From Akebia trifoliata (Eukaryota > Streptophyta > Magnoliopsida > Ranunculales > Lardizabalaceae), in assembly GCA_017979445.1 (NCBI GenBank), contig JADQWC010000420.1, positions 1 to 64,000 of the forward strand: a DNA stretch of 64,000 bases. Reading direction: 5' to 3'. This document shows, piece by piece, positions 44,495 through 55,569 of the stretch. How positions within the stretch are numbered: position 1 is the stretch's first letter; each line of letters begins with the position of its first letter. Both the position numbers and the translations under genes were made by a program. The notes beneath the pieces are model-generated. The model ran no database searches and was not told the DNA's origin. It saw only the letters and a program-made list of their open reading frames with translations.

Positions 44495-46532
44495 CCATCT
44501 CGAAGTTTGGTTCAACTCAATTTTCATGTCATTCGCCTCAATTTTCGAGCACGCGCTTTGATCATCTTGCATAGAGATAGTAAGGAACTTTCAATTTCTA
44601 TTAGTAATCATAGATTGTGAAAATTACATTTAAGATTTTATTAAAAATTTATGGTCAATTTCTAAAAATTTAAAATTTAATTGGTAATTTCAAATTCACG
44701 TAAGAAATTGAATGTTTGATATGTTTAATTGTATTTTATAACAAATTATACGTAGGTAGGATATTTCATCGGGTTATTTTCGTCAGTTGGGTCCTGTACA
44801 CTGCTTGGACCCCGTTTTGATCTAAGTTTTGAAATTTTTTGATGTTATTAATGAAAAATGAATTTCATAGTTAGAAAAATGATTTAATATTCAACGAACT
44901 CATATTGAGTTAATGAATATTAAAAAGTTGATATTTTGTTTAAGAGTTTGAAAACTGAAAAAAAAAATTCGAAAAAAGGGAAAAAAGGTTTGAAACGGTA
45001 AAATGTCAGAGTCACACCCGAGAGATGATGTCTGCATTTTACATTGTTGTGTTGTGTGTAGATTGATAAATGGATATCTAGGGATAATATTACTGGTTGC
45101 ATGTTTATTTACTTTCTATTAGCGCTAAGCGATGTTTACTTTTTCGTTCTATTATTTATTTTAGGCCGGTGGCCATACTTGCATGGTAGGAAACTGGATA
45201 TCCATTCTCAATCTTGTATTGTTAATTTCTCTTTCATTTTCAAATGAAAATAATACATATATGTAGCTATTTTGTGAGCTGTTAAAGAGTCTGTGAATGA
45301 TTGAAGGGATAGTGCATCATATCATCCGAAGTGGTGTACTATCTTGGGATGTACGATAGGGATCACCAAGCTCATACGTGGTATGAGACGAGTATGAGAG
45401 TGGAATCACAACTGGAATCCGAGTTTATTCCTTTCAATCTTTACCAGTGAACTTATACTGTAAAGGTGGTCATATACTAATGGTATGTATATTTGGGAAT
45501 CACATGTACACCTGATAGGCATAGACGACGATGATTAGTCAGTGATAACTAACAATCTATAGTAGTCGAACGTTCTGACACATCGAAAGGAGACCCATTG
45601 TTTACAGTCATGTCAAACGGCCAGCCTGAGCCGGGTAAATGGTCAACCAAATGTGGTAAATGCAACGATCGGCCACAAAATTAGGAGCTAAAAGCCAGAG
45701 AAGAATTTTAACATCATGTCCCGACTGGGAGCGATCCAGTCGTGAATCCTAACTCTCTAATTCCAATACTCCACCATAGTGTATTATGTATCTATTGTTT
45801 ACTTTGATATATAAATGAAATACATGTTTAATGTTTCTATTTGGTCAATTAGATTTGTATATAAAGAAAATGTTATAGTAAGTACTGTTGATTGATGTAA
45901 TGTCAGTTTTAAAATGTTTAGTTGCTCATCCGTGGCTATATGTACTAGTTAATCGTAGTTTATTCTGTAAAATTTTGCATATATTATAATGATATAGTAT
46001 ACTTATTCGTTCATGCTAGAAGAGGTTATTGGCAGAAATTATTTTATTCCCTGCTAGGTAACCATTGTTACTCATCTTTTCCTTCTCAATTTTTTTTAGT
46101 TTCAGATCCGAAGCTTTGTGAAGCAGGTGTAAAAAACGAGTGACACTCATTTGGTGGTTCAGATAGACAGTCAGAGTTCGTCAATTGGTGAGTATTGGGG
46201 TTATAGTCCCTAGTGGTGTCGATTGTACAAAAGTTATAGATTTTGTTCTAAGCGTTAGGACTTTTGTTAGAGTGAGAAATATTTGTATAATCCTGTATTT
46301 CGGTTATTCTTCCGCACTCTGATATTTCGTACGTTATTTGATGTATATAGGCTTCCGCTAGTATCATATTTTGTATGTATATATGCAAGAATTTATGTCG
46401 TTTATCAAGTGCAGGTTGAACACCTTGGAATGCTGACATAAACAGAGGAGACCATGTCGAAATTTCAAGGTGCCACCTAGTATCTCGATATCTGACATGG
46501 GGATTTGTGTTAGCGTTTGACGGGGCGCCACA
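44495..46532 (+). mobile_element. 3' LTR of element D, right part
   Basis: Continues the LTR after solo LTR E, collinear with about 35310-37306, and ends GGGGCGCCACA at 46532. Confidence 0.88.
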
Positions 46533-46679
46533 GGTTGCATGTTTATTTAATTTATGTATCACAAGGCACAATTTATTTCTTATTATATTATTTATTTTAT
46601 GCTAATGGGCCACTGTTGCATGGTAGGAAATTGGGTATCCATTCTCAATCTTATAATATTAATTTTTAAAGAAGAAAAA

Positions 46680-46724
<45 letters not shown>

Positions 46725-47857
46725 ACTATTTGTGAATTAATAAAAGGCTTGTGAATACCTGAAGGGATAGTCCGTCATATCATCTAGAGTGATGTATTAT
46801 CTTGGGATGTATAGTAGGGACAATCATGCTCATATCTGATATGGGACACATATGAGAGTGGAGTCACAACTGGAATTTGGATTTATTCCTCTCTATTTTT
46901 ACCAGTGAACTTGTATTATAAAGGTGGTCGTATACGAATGGGGTGGTATAATGGGAATCACCTGCATGCCTGATAGGCACAAACGAAGATGATTGGTCAG
47001 TGATCACTAATAATCTAGAATGGTCGAACATAATGTTCCGACTACGAGCGATCAATCGTAAATATCAACTCCCTAATTCCATTATTGTGTACTATATATC
47101 TGTTATTTTATTTTGAATTATAAAATGAAATGCATATTTAATATTTTCATGTTGCCAATTAGAGTTGTATAAAAAGAGAATCCTATAGTGAGTACTACTG
47201 ACTGATGTAATGTGAATCTTTTAAAATGTTTAATTGTTCATCATTGGATATATGTACCAGTTAATTGTAATTTAATTTGTAAAACTTTAGATGTATTGAA
47301 ATATTTCAGTATGCTTACTCATTCATATTTAGGAGAGATTAATAGTGAAATTTTTTTTATGGATCTACTAGGTAACCATTGTTATTCACTATTTCCTTCA
47401 TAGTTTTTTAGTTTCAGGGCCTACAGTTGATGAGGCAATCATAGAACCGGTGAGCGAGGATTATCTAGTAGGTCAAACCAACGATCAATACCCGTTGTCT
47501 GGTGATCACTAGGGCTACACCCATTAGTGTTGTCAGTTTCGTCCAAGATGTATATAAATTTTGGGGACGAGTATTAGGTTCATCTTAAATTGAGGGTATA
47601 TTTTGTAATATTGTATAGTTTTACATTCCGCTATCTGATCTACATTATATTACTCGATGTACCTTTGGTTTCCGTTGTTATCTTATTTTGTTTAAGTTAC
47701 ATATATATACAGGATTTATTATATATTGGTTTATCAGATTTTCGAGTGCCTTAGAATGCTAATATAAATAGAGGAAACTATGTTAAAATCTTAAGATGCC
47801 ACCGAGTACCTTGAGATCTGGCATGAGAATTTCTATTAGTATTTCGGGGGCACTACA
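46533..47857 (+). mobile_element. 3' part of a second, older LTR of D's family
   Basis: Starts abruptly inside the LTR sequence (ggttgcatgtttattta, matching about 45100) and runs to an LTR end, CACTACA, at 47857. It is more diverged than D's LTRs. It carries an (AT)n tract at about 46680-46722. Confidence 0.8.
46680..46722. repeat. (AT)n microsatellite
   Basis: About 20 consecutive AT dinucleotides inside the older LTR fragment; the other LTR copies have a much shorter run at this place. Confidence 0.9.
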
Positions 47858-48278
47858 ATCTCGATGCTACATCATAATCTATATTTAATCCAAGCGGCAG
47901 TTATCAAGTTGCAAGTTGAGATATCAAGAATGTCTAGACGTATTGTAAGGGTTTCATCATATGACATTGAAAACAATCTCAACTATGCATCTACTTACGT
48001 TATGTCGGATGAACACGATGATAGTTCTTCTAATTTTGAACATTAATTTCATTCCTAAAGACTTAGTGATTAAATTATGTATGTCTAGATTATAGAGATT
48101 TTATTAACAAGCCAAGTTTTGCTAATTCCACCACAATATGTATGCCAATTCTTCGGTGTTTTGCAAATAATTTCTATAGCAATAGAAAAAGTTGGTAAGA
48201 CAATCGAAGATATCTTAGATCATTTTTATATGTTTTAGGTCTCATTTAATAAATTCATGGTTTATCATTTTTCATCCC
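47858..48278. other. Unassigned sequence between the D cluster and element F
   Basis: A 60-codon plus-strand frame (47864-48046, VIKLQVEISRMSRRIV inside) has no recognised family. It does not match the missing 3' part of element A. Confidence 0.3.
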
Positions 48279-50165
48279 TGTAGACACGTGATTTCGTCAT
48301 TATGACGACCACATCTACAATGGTTTGGAGTCGCCACCATTCATATTATAAGTGGGTGTGAATGGTCACCCGATGTGCATTTTTTTGAAAAAGTGACATT
48401 TTTGACGTTTTAGCGACTCTCGATGGATAGGAACTAATCGAACATTTAGATTCGGGGTAAGCGGCTCGGTTGGAGAAAAGGGAAGGTGTTAGGCACCCTT
48501 TTCTCCCCACTAAAGAGTGGTAACCTCAACTAACTCGGTCATTTTTTTTATTTTTAAAAAAAGTGTGAAAATAATGTGCCACGTGGGTGCATTTGTACCC
48601 TAAATAGGGGTTCATTTTCGGCTTGATCATAGGGTCATTCCATTGATGGAAATGACCCTTATAGACTTTAGCCTTGGGGTCCATTCATCCTAAAAAATAA
48701 AATGAAGGGGAGAGGGGTGATAGAAGAGGGAGGAGGAGAGGGTGTAGAAGAGAAAGGGGGGGGATTGCTTGAATCCACATTGTATCTCTTCTTTCTTCTT
48801 CTTCTTTGAGTCTTCTTGAGTCCTTAGTATTTTAAGCAAATACAACTTTTGTATGGTTGAAGGAATAGAGAAGAGATGATGAGAGAGATGAGTGTAGTAG
48901 GTGGTTTTTTTTGTGTGAGACTTGAGGATGATTAGTGAGAGAGAAGTGGTAATCTTGGTGAGAATTGGTGATGGTTGTTAGTAGAGAGAGTGTTGGGGAG
49001 AAGTTTTATAATGAGAAGTTGGGGGCCATTTTTGGGAAGAGGAGGAGGGTATTTATAGATGTTGAGGAGTTATTTTAGGGATATAATGGGGTGAAGTGAA
49101 GAAAAAGGGTAGAATGGTTATGAGTTTGAGAGAGAAGTGAGTGTAATTTAGAGGAGATTGGAGGGTATTTAAGGAAGGGGGGTTAAATGGGTGAGTTTTG
49201 ACCCAAATGGTTTGGATCCTACCCAACCCATTTGGGTGGTGTGTTTGGTGAGGTGAGTTTAAGATGGTGGTTGTGATTAAATGGTATTTGATTTAAGAGA
49301 ATGAGAATTTAAAGAGGTGGTTGATGATATTTTGGGAGGGTGAGGAGATGATGCCATGTGTTAAGGTGGGTGGAAATAAAGGGTTGGGATAGGTTGATGG
49401 GAGAGGTTGAGTGTTTGACTTGAGAGGATGGTGTAGGTTTAGGTTGTAGATGTAGGTTTTATAGGGAATGATGAGGGTAGATTAGGGGAGGTATAGGTTA
49501 GGGATGTGGGTAGATGTGTTTGATTGTGAGAGAAAAGGTGATGGGTTGATGTGTGGGTAGATGGGATTTAAAGCAAATTAATGGGGGGTAGGTAGTTGGG
49601 TGAGGGAGGTGAGATGGGGTGATGACATGTGTCATCTTTTGATGATAAAAGAGTGATTGGTTGATGTGGGTTGTGGTTTATGGGTTAGGGTTGTGGGTTG
49701 GATAATGAATTGGATATGGTTAATGATTTGGTGGGCTTGTAGTGTTGGGCTTGGGGTTTAAAATTGATTTTGGGTTTTAGGGATTGGTTGAGGCGAAGCG
49801 GTGGTAGTTAGAGGGGGGTAGGTATCCCGAGTCTGACATTTTAATTTTTTAATTTTTTTAGATTTTTGCAATCATAAAAATGCCACGTGTTGGCGAATCG
49901 GGCTTTTTAGGCCCGTTGGTGATATTTATCAAAAATTTGGCGTTTTAATTTTTGGAAGGGGAAGCGGTGAATAATGGGAAAGCGTAAGGTAGGCCGAGTC
50001 CTTTTGGTGGCCTCCTAAACCATTGAGAGGTTTTAGGGGTCTCGGGTTGGTAAAAATGTCACTTTTCAATGACTTGGGCCTTTAAGGCCCGTTGGCCCAT
50101 TTATTTAGAAAATCGATATTTTTGGGCCCTTTCGAGAAGTGGCCCGTTCAAATTGAGTGTCTACA
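48279..50165 (-). mobile_element. 3' LTR of element F
   Basis: On the minus strand it starts TGTAGACACTC at 50165 and ends TGTCTACA at 48279, the same 8-bp inverted termini as A's LTR. Unlike A and B it has a strongly purine-skewed stretch (G-rich on the plus strand) from about 48700 to 49800. The TATA octamer is at 49050-49057. Confidence 0.88.
49050..49057 (-). promoter_or_regulatory. TATA box in the LTR of F
   Basis: TATAAATA on the minus strand, the same octamer as in the LTRs of A, B and C, followed by a C/T-rich stretch. Confidence 0.6.
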
Positions 50166-50178
50166 GCTGCCCTTCTTT
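50166..50178 (-). other. Polypurine tract of element F
   Basis: AAAGAAGGGCAGC on the minus strand, directly before the 3' LTR. Confidence 0.8.
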
Positions 50179-50565
50179 GCAGGAATTGCGTGCAAAGAAC
50201 TGCAAAGAATAGACTAAATCCCTATTTGTACGGGCCAGAAAAGTTCTGTACAAACACGATCTCAAATTATCGATTGTATTGAAGATTTTTGTGGAAAAAT
50301 GGCTGCTCAAGCACGGGGTCTGATAGAGTTTTGCCTTATTAATTCATTGATCTCGATGGCGCGGAGCTCGTATGAGATCTTCGATTTGATGAAAATTTGA
50401 TAAGTTTTGAAATTCAACTATTTCTTCGATCGTGTTTTGACAAATCGGAGTTGAGTGCAACTCGAAAGGTTTTTGAAATTCTTTTAATTTTTTTTTTTTT
50501 TCACCTTCTTTTGTTGATCTTGCTCTTTTTCTATCATAAGCTAAACCTCTCAATTCATACATTGT

Positions 50566-52290
50566 CCCTTGATACCTTTGATCTTTTCAATGGTGCAAGC
50601 ACTGAGGTTGTTAGCAGTCGCCACAAATCCAAGAGAGAGTTTTGCAGTTGGAGCACAAGCAATATGGTTGTTAACAGCTGTCACTGATCCACGAGAGAGT
50701 TTTACTGTTGGAGCACTCGCAATATGGTTGTTAACAGCTGTCACTGATCCAAGAGAGAGTTTTGCTGTTGGAGCACTCGCAATATGGTTGTTAACAGCTG
50801 TCACTGATCCACGAGAGAGTTTTGCTGTTGGAGCACTCGCAATATGGTTGTTAACAGCTGTCACTGATCCAAGAGAGAGTTTTGCAGTTGGAACCGAATC
50901 GACTAAGATCTGGAATGCGACAGTCAATAGAGATCCACCAGACCCAACTTCAGTAATTCTACCTCTATTTACTGTTAGCCCATCGGGGAGTATAGCAAAA
51001 CCAAGGAGAATGAGTGCTACACAGTCTGGGTCTCCCCCATTTAGAACCACGTTCATTGCAACAATATCAACAGGAGCATAGATTACAAAAGAGCCCGTTG
51101 CATCGGTGCTACTCTCTTGTAATATCAACATGTTGTTCTGACTGGAATTGGGAGTATTAACTCGTAGTAGAGAAACACAGTTACAGGATCTCTACCATTA
51201 GCAATATGTGCCATTTCTTGAACAGCACCGCCATTAGAAAGAATGTCCCACTCACTTTCTAAAGTTCCCATCGCGAAGGAAATTGAAAACTCCCTTTGGT
51301 GGGACTGGAAGCCGAAAGAAGTAGCTGCACTTAGCACAATACCAGGAGGCCTGCCGGGATCATCTATGCGTTTTCCAATCATGGCCCTTACATCTTCAGC
51401 GCCACTCCCGGATAATGTTTTCCATGTGTGAACAGTAGAAGCACTTACACCAGAACAAAAACTCATCACCATTCTCTCTCAGCTAACTTCAACTCTTTCG
51501 CCCTTCTTGACTTGTGATCATACCAGCATCTCCAGCGGGCATGTTACTAGCCATAACACTTGCAAGGCGTTCACCTTGTCGATCTAGGGTAGCAACCCAA
51601 CGCTTTGCGCCAAACCCAAGGCTGGAGTTAACCAGTATTTTATATATACTATGAACTGCTTTATCATCCACTTCTCTACGTGTTCGACCCGTATAACCTT
51701 GGAGTAACCATTTAGCATTTCTTGGATTAAATAGCATGATGGCCTTCTTCAACATCTCGATCTCGGGCTAGGACAAAATGATCCAAGGAAACATCGACCA
51801 CCGTCCAAATCCCCTCAGTGTTTTTACAATACCTTACAAAGAAATTTTCTCAAGTCAGAACCAGAGGTGAAGGGACTTGAAATTCTGCTGTCATCACTTG
51901 AAGGACTCCATTGTAGTTTTTCGGCTACGCCTATGATATGACTTCAAGAGTGGTTGCTTTTGAAATAATGTTAGAAAACATGGTGGACCACTGATTCACA
52001 TCCATAAGGATCTCAACAAGTTAATGTGATTCATGATAACAACGGCAGTTTCTTCGAGAAGCTTCTGATTTCAATCCAAATAGTTTTTGTCCAATTCCCT
52101 CGGGAATGTTTGTATGTACTCATCTTCACTTAGAATTCATAAGCATCGTTAAGGGCACGCATTCATAAGGGTTTCCCTAGTTAGGTTATTCTATAAACTC
52201 TTCCATTGCTGCAACTATAAGTCCGATGATCAATGGTTTATCTACCTCAGTAGGCCGGGAGTGATCTTAGGAGGGGGCTTGCCTGCGGTC
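50566..52290 (-). pseudogene. Captured HD-Zip IV transcription factor fragment (PDF2/ATML1-like), START domain to C-terminus
   Basis: HD-Zip IV proteins control epidermal identity. The minus strand encodes, across several frames: EVDKP and VAAMEE (about 52240-52200), [168 protein letters not shown] and TIEKIKG at the end. This is the START and following conserved region; homeodomain and leucine zipper are absent. No intron-sized interruption is visible over about 1.7 kb, suggesting capture from spliced RNA. Frameshifts and stops make it non-functional. It has the same orientation as F and lies between integrase and 3' LTR. Confidence 0.92.
50625..50900 (-). repeat. 60-bp tandem repeat inside the HD-Zip IV fragment (five units)
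   Basis: The segment encoding [18 protein letters not shown], present once in normal HD-Zip IV proteins, occurs five times in frame. Units alternate between KLSLGS and KLSRGS, so a 120-bp dimer was probably duplicated after an initial 60-bp duplication. The repeats are nearly identical, hence young relative to the fragment. Confidence 0.93.
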
Positions 52291-53740
52291 CCTTCTTCGA
52301 TGCCTTCGCGTCTCGTCTAGTGAGTCGTGATGATGAGTCAGGCTGAAAAATTGATGATGAGTCGGGCTGTCCGGCTCCGTGCTTTGTAAAAATGCTTCGA
52401 CTCTTTTTTTCATGATGTTTGATTGATTTCATTACAAAATGTTGAAAGATTAATGCAAAGAAAATAGGTTTGTACTTACTTACTTGGCCTCAGGTGTATC
52501 TAATGCTTTGAAAACTTGAAGTTTTGAATAAGTCCTAGATTTTTTCATCATCGGCCCAAAATAGTAGTTTTTCTTTTTGAAATTTTTATGAAATATCTTT
52601 ATCAAATGAGTAAGATAAATTCAGAGTTTGAAAATCTTTGGTTGCGACGATCTTGGTATTTTTACCAATCACAGAGGATATAAACGTCAATTGCTCTTTT
52701 GATTCCTTTAGAGTCATTCCCAGTGCCCTAGTATTGGAAGACTATTATCCGTTTGGGTCTCGGGATTTTGGAAAGATTTTGCCGTTCACAGTTTATACTC
52801 TTGCGGGCAGAGTTGTTTTTTTTTTTTTTTTTTTTTGTTTTTTTTGTTTTTTTTTTTTTTTTTTTATAACCTTATGGCCTCTGATGCACTAACGGTTTTC
52901 ATCAGATCCGGTTTCCACATTTTTAACGCATCGACGTCCTTTTTGGGATTTTCATCGTGCTGGTGGCTTTGATCTTGCCATAGTCTGATTCTTTTACTCA
53001 TAGCGCCCTTTCAGGTTTTCACTATGCCCTTTCACCATGCTTGTATTTTTCTAGATTTTTCGTTACAATTCTGCTCGAAGTCTCAGTGTCTTTGTGGCTT
53101 GGTGACTTAAGTTGAGCTGCAAGATCGACGACTCTACTCTTGTAGGGGTACTCTTTTTTTTCGAATATCCGATCTGGATTCCCCTCTCGAGTCTTTCCAA
53201 CGACTGACAATACTTTGAGGTCCGGACTAAGTTGCAAGATCATTGGTGTTGCCACTGTCGTTATGTTGCCCTAGAACATTTCCTGATCAAAAAGGACTTT
53301 AAGTAGGACGAAACGTTGGCTTAGGCTTATGGTAGTAGAAGGTTACAAAAAGGTTAAGGTCTGGGTTTTAGTTTATCTAAAGTGGAATAAACATGGGGTT
53401 CGTCTATTTTTGTTTCGGAAAAGTGATCTATGTCTCCTCCCAACGTCTATCGAACTTGTTTAGGCTGGAGATTTGGGTCGAGCCAAGATCAAGTGTTCGA
53501 GTTTTTGACTTTCTTGATTTTTTTTTTGTATTTTTAGCCGTTCACAGTTTATCCTCATGCGGGCCAGGAGTACTTTGATGCTTTTGATTTTTCTATTTTT
53601 TCTGATCTTTTTTTTTTTTTTTTTGTAGTTGTTGACTTACCCCAGTCTTAGGTTAAGAAATGAACGTGATGGCTCAAAGGGGTGACTAGGGTGTGATGGT
53701 TTGTTTGGGATAACAAAAATAGCCTTTCGACATCTCAGGG
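52291..53740 (-). other. 3' non-coding region of F between polyprotein stop and HD-Zip fragment
   Basis: No domain is recognised. It has long T tracts on the plus strand (about 52812-52865 and 53608-53626), short repeats such as gatgatgagtc near 52330-52370, and the phrase gccgttcacagtttat at about 52781 and 53538. Confidence 0.5.
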
Positions 53741-54860
53741 TCAAGTCTTAGGCGTAATATTCTTAATAGTGTCAGCATTGATCGGTTGCGGGAAGACTTG
53801 TCCGTCCATTTCTGTGAGAATCAGAGCTCCTCCCGTCATTACCTTCTGTACGATGAATGGTCCCTCATAGTTCGGTCTGAACTTTCCTCTGACGTCTTCT
53901 TGGATTGGCAGAATCTTCTTTAAGACCAGGTCTCCTGGCGAGAAATCCCTAGGCTTAACTTTCTTGTTATAGGCGCGAGCTATTCGTCGTTGATAGATCT
54001 GTCCATGGCAAATGGCTGCAAGGCGTTTCTCTTCAATCAGATTCAGCTGATCGAACCGAGCTTGAATCCATTCAGTTTCATCTAACTCTGCTTCTTTAAG
54101 ATTCGGAGGGAAGGAATCTCAACCTCTACGGGTAAGACTGCTTCCATGCCATACACCAAGGAGTACGGAGTTGCCCCAGTTGAAGTTCGAAATGAAGTCC
54201 GATAAGCGTGAAGGGCGAAAGGCAACATGTCGTGCCATCTTTTTGTACGTAACTGCCATCTTCTCGATTATTTTCTTGATGTTCTTGTTGACTGCCTCGA
54301 CTGCTCCATTCATCTTAGGTCTGTAGGGTACAGAGTTGTGATGGTGATCTGGAAGTCTTCGCACATTTTGATCATATCTTTGTTCTTGAAGTTCTTGGCA
54401 TTGTCAGTTACCAATCCGCTTGGAAGTCCATACCGGCAAATGATGTTGTTCTTGACAAACTTCATGACGTTGCTCCTAGTAACATTGGCGTATGATGCAG
54501 CTTCCACCCATTTGGTGAAGTAATCGATAGCAACAAGGATGAAACGATGCCCATTTACAGCTTTTGGCGAGATCTGCCCAATGACGTCCATGCCCCAGAG
54601 TGAGAAGGGCCAAGGAGTAGTCATATTATGTAGTTCTGAAGGTGGGGCATTGATCTTGTTGGCATATATATTTGGCATAGATGGCATTTGCGGACATGCT
54701 TATAGCAGTCACTTTCCATTGTCGACCAATAGTATCCCATCCTCATGATCTTCTTAGCAAGCATATGACCATTCATGTGAGGTCCGCAGACTCCCCATGT
54801 ACAGTCTCAATTAGTCGTTTCGCTTCTGTTTCGTTTCTGCCACGCACCTAAGTAAGATCT
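53741..54860 (-). pseudogene. Element F integrase, with frameshifts
   Basis: From the N-terminus: the zinc-binding domain (CGPHMNGHMLAKKIMRMGYY and KCHLCQIYANK, about 54800-54670); the core with WGMDVIGQISPKAVNG, FTKWVEAASYANV and VTDNAKNFKNKDM; then PYRPKMNGAVEAVNKNIKK, which keeps the catalytic glutamate that B has lost. The C-terminal module has RPNYEGPFIV near 53850. The polyprotein stop is TGA at 53741-53743. At least two frame changes (near 54330 and 54120) disrupt it. Confidence 0.9.
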
Positions 54861-55569
54861 CATGGTGCGACTTTTTGTACAGAATACCGTTGCTCAAGAA
54901 AAATTGTCCTGCTAGCTTCTGAATGGTCCTTCTATCATTTGGCGTTGCGTCTGAGGGGAGTGTTCGATCTTCAAGATATGCCTTGATGTCAGAATACCAT
55001 GGCTTTTCTTCAGATTCTTCTACTTCAACGAGTAAGCAATAGGCTGGCTCATCTTGAATTCCAATCTCAATAGGGTCGATGATTAAGTCTTCTGAGATGT
55101 TGATCATAGAGGCCAGTGTAGCTAGTGCATCTGCAAACTGATTCTTAGCTCTCGGCATGTACGTGAATGAAATCCTATCGAAGCGTGAGCTTAGTTCTTC
55201 CAGATATTCGTGGTAAGGGACCAGTCTTTGCTCTCGGGTCTTCCATTCTCCAGTCGTTTGATAGACTACTAAGCTTGAATCTCCGAAAACATCAATTTCA
55301 TCTACCTCGAGATCCAGTGCTGCCTTCAACCCTGCTATGCATGCTTCGTATTCAACCTCATTGTTGGAACATTGAAATTTTAGTCTGATTGCGATTGGCA
55401 CGTGGGATCCACCTGGCTTGATCAGAACTGCCCCTATTCCGTTTCCTTTCTGATTGGCTGCTCCGTCGAAGTACATTTTCCAGCCTGGTTCATCATTATC
55501 GTCTTCAACCTCAGTGATCAGTATGGCTTCGTCAGGAAAGTTCGTCTTTAATGGCTCGTAGTCAGGCAA
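54811..55569 (-). CDS. Element F archaeal-type RNase H and start of integrase
   Basis: A 252-codon open segment. MYFDGAANQKGNGIGAVL, NEVEYEACIAGLKAAL, VFGDSSLVVYQTTGEW and NQFADALATLASM supply all four acidic active-site residues. After DEPAYCLLVEVEESEE it passes into the N-terminal part of integrase (GQFFLSNGILYKKSHHEILL). A stop near 54811 separates it from the zinc-binding motif. Confidence 0.92.
   Translation of the reverse strand: MPDYEPLKTNFPDEAILITEVEDDNDEPGWKMYFDGAANQKGNGIGAVLIKPGGSHVPIAIRLKFQCSNNEVEYEACIAGLKAALDLEVDEIDVFGDSSLVVYQTTGEWKTREQRLVPYHEYLEELSSRFDRISFTYMPRAKNQFADALATLASMINISEDLIIDPIEIGIQDEPAYCLLVEVEESEEKPWYSDIKAYLEDRTLPSDATPNDRRTIQKLAGQFFLSNGILYKKSHHEILLRCVAETKQKRND

Larger units (their letters stand above)
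34348..46532 (+). mobile_element. Element D: chromovirus-like Ty3/gypsy element with LTRs of about 3 kb and only a gag remnant inside
   Basis: Two related LTRs of about 2.96 and 2.99 kb flank an interior of only about 3.1 kb (37307-40409). The interior begins with a primer-binding site for initiator methionine tRNA and ends with a polypurine tract. It holds a decayed gag but no RT, RNase H or integrase that I could find. Long LTRs, the primer site and the gag type fit chromoviruses of the Tekay/Del kind (inference). The 3' LTR is split by solo LTR E. No matching 5-bp target duplication was seen at the outer edges (gaaga on the left, ggttg on the right). Confidence 0.85.

Noticed and set aside
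46680..46722. (AT)n tract as a replication origin or matrix attachment site
   Set aside because: A simple dinucleotide run inside an LTR fragment; nothing else supports such a role.
47864..48046. A 60-codon frame with mixed composition
   Set aside because: Too short, and no family recognised; kept only as part of an unassigned segment.
50569..51081. A 170-codon plus-strand frame across the HD-Zip fragment
   Set aside because: It is the antisense shadow of the captured HD-Zip IV sequence and its 60-bp repeat.
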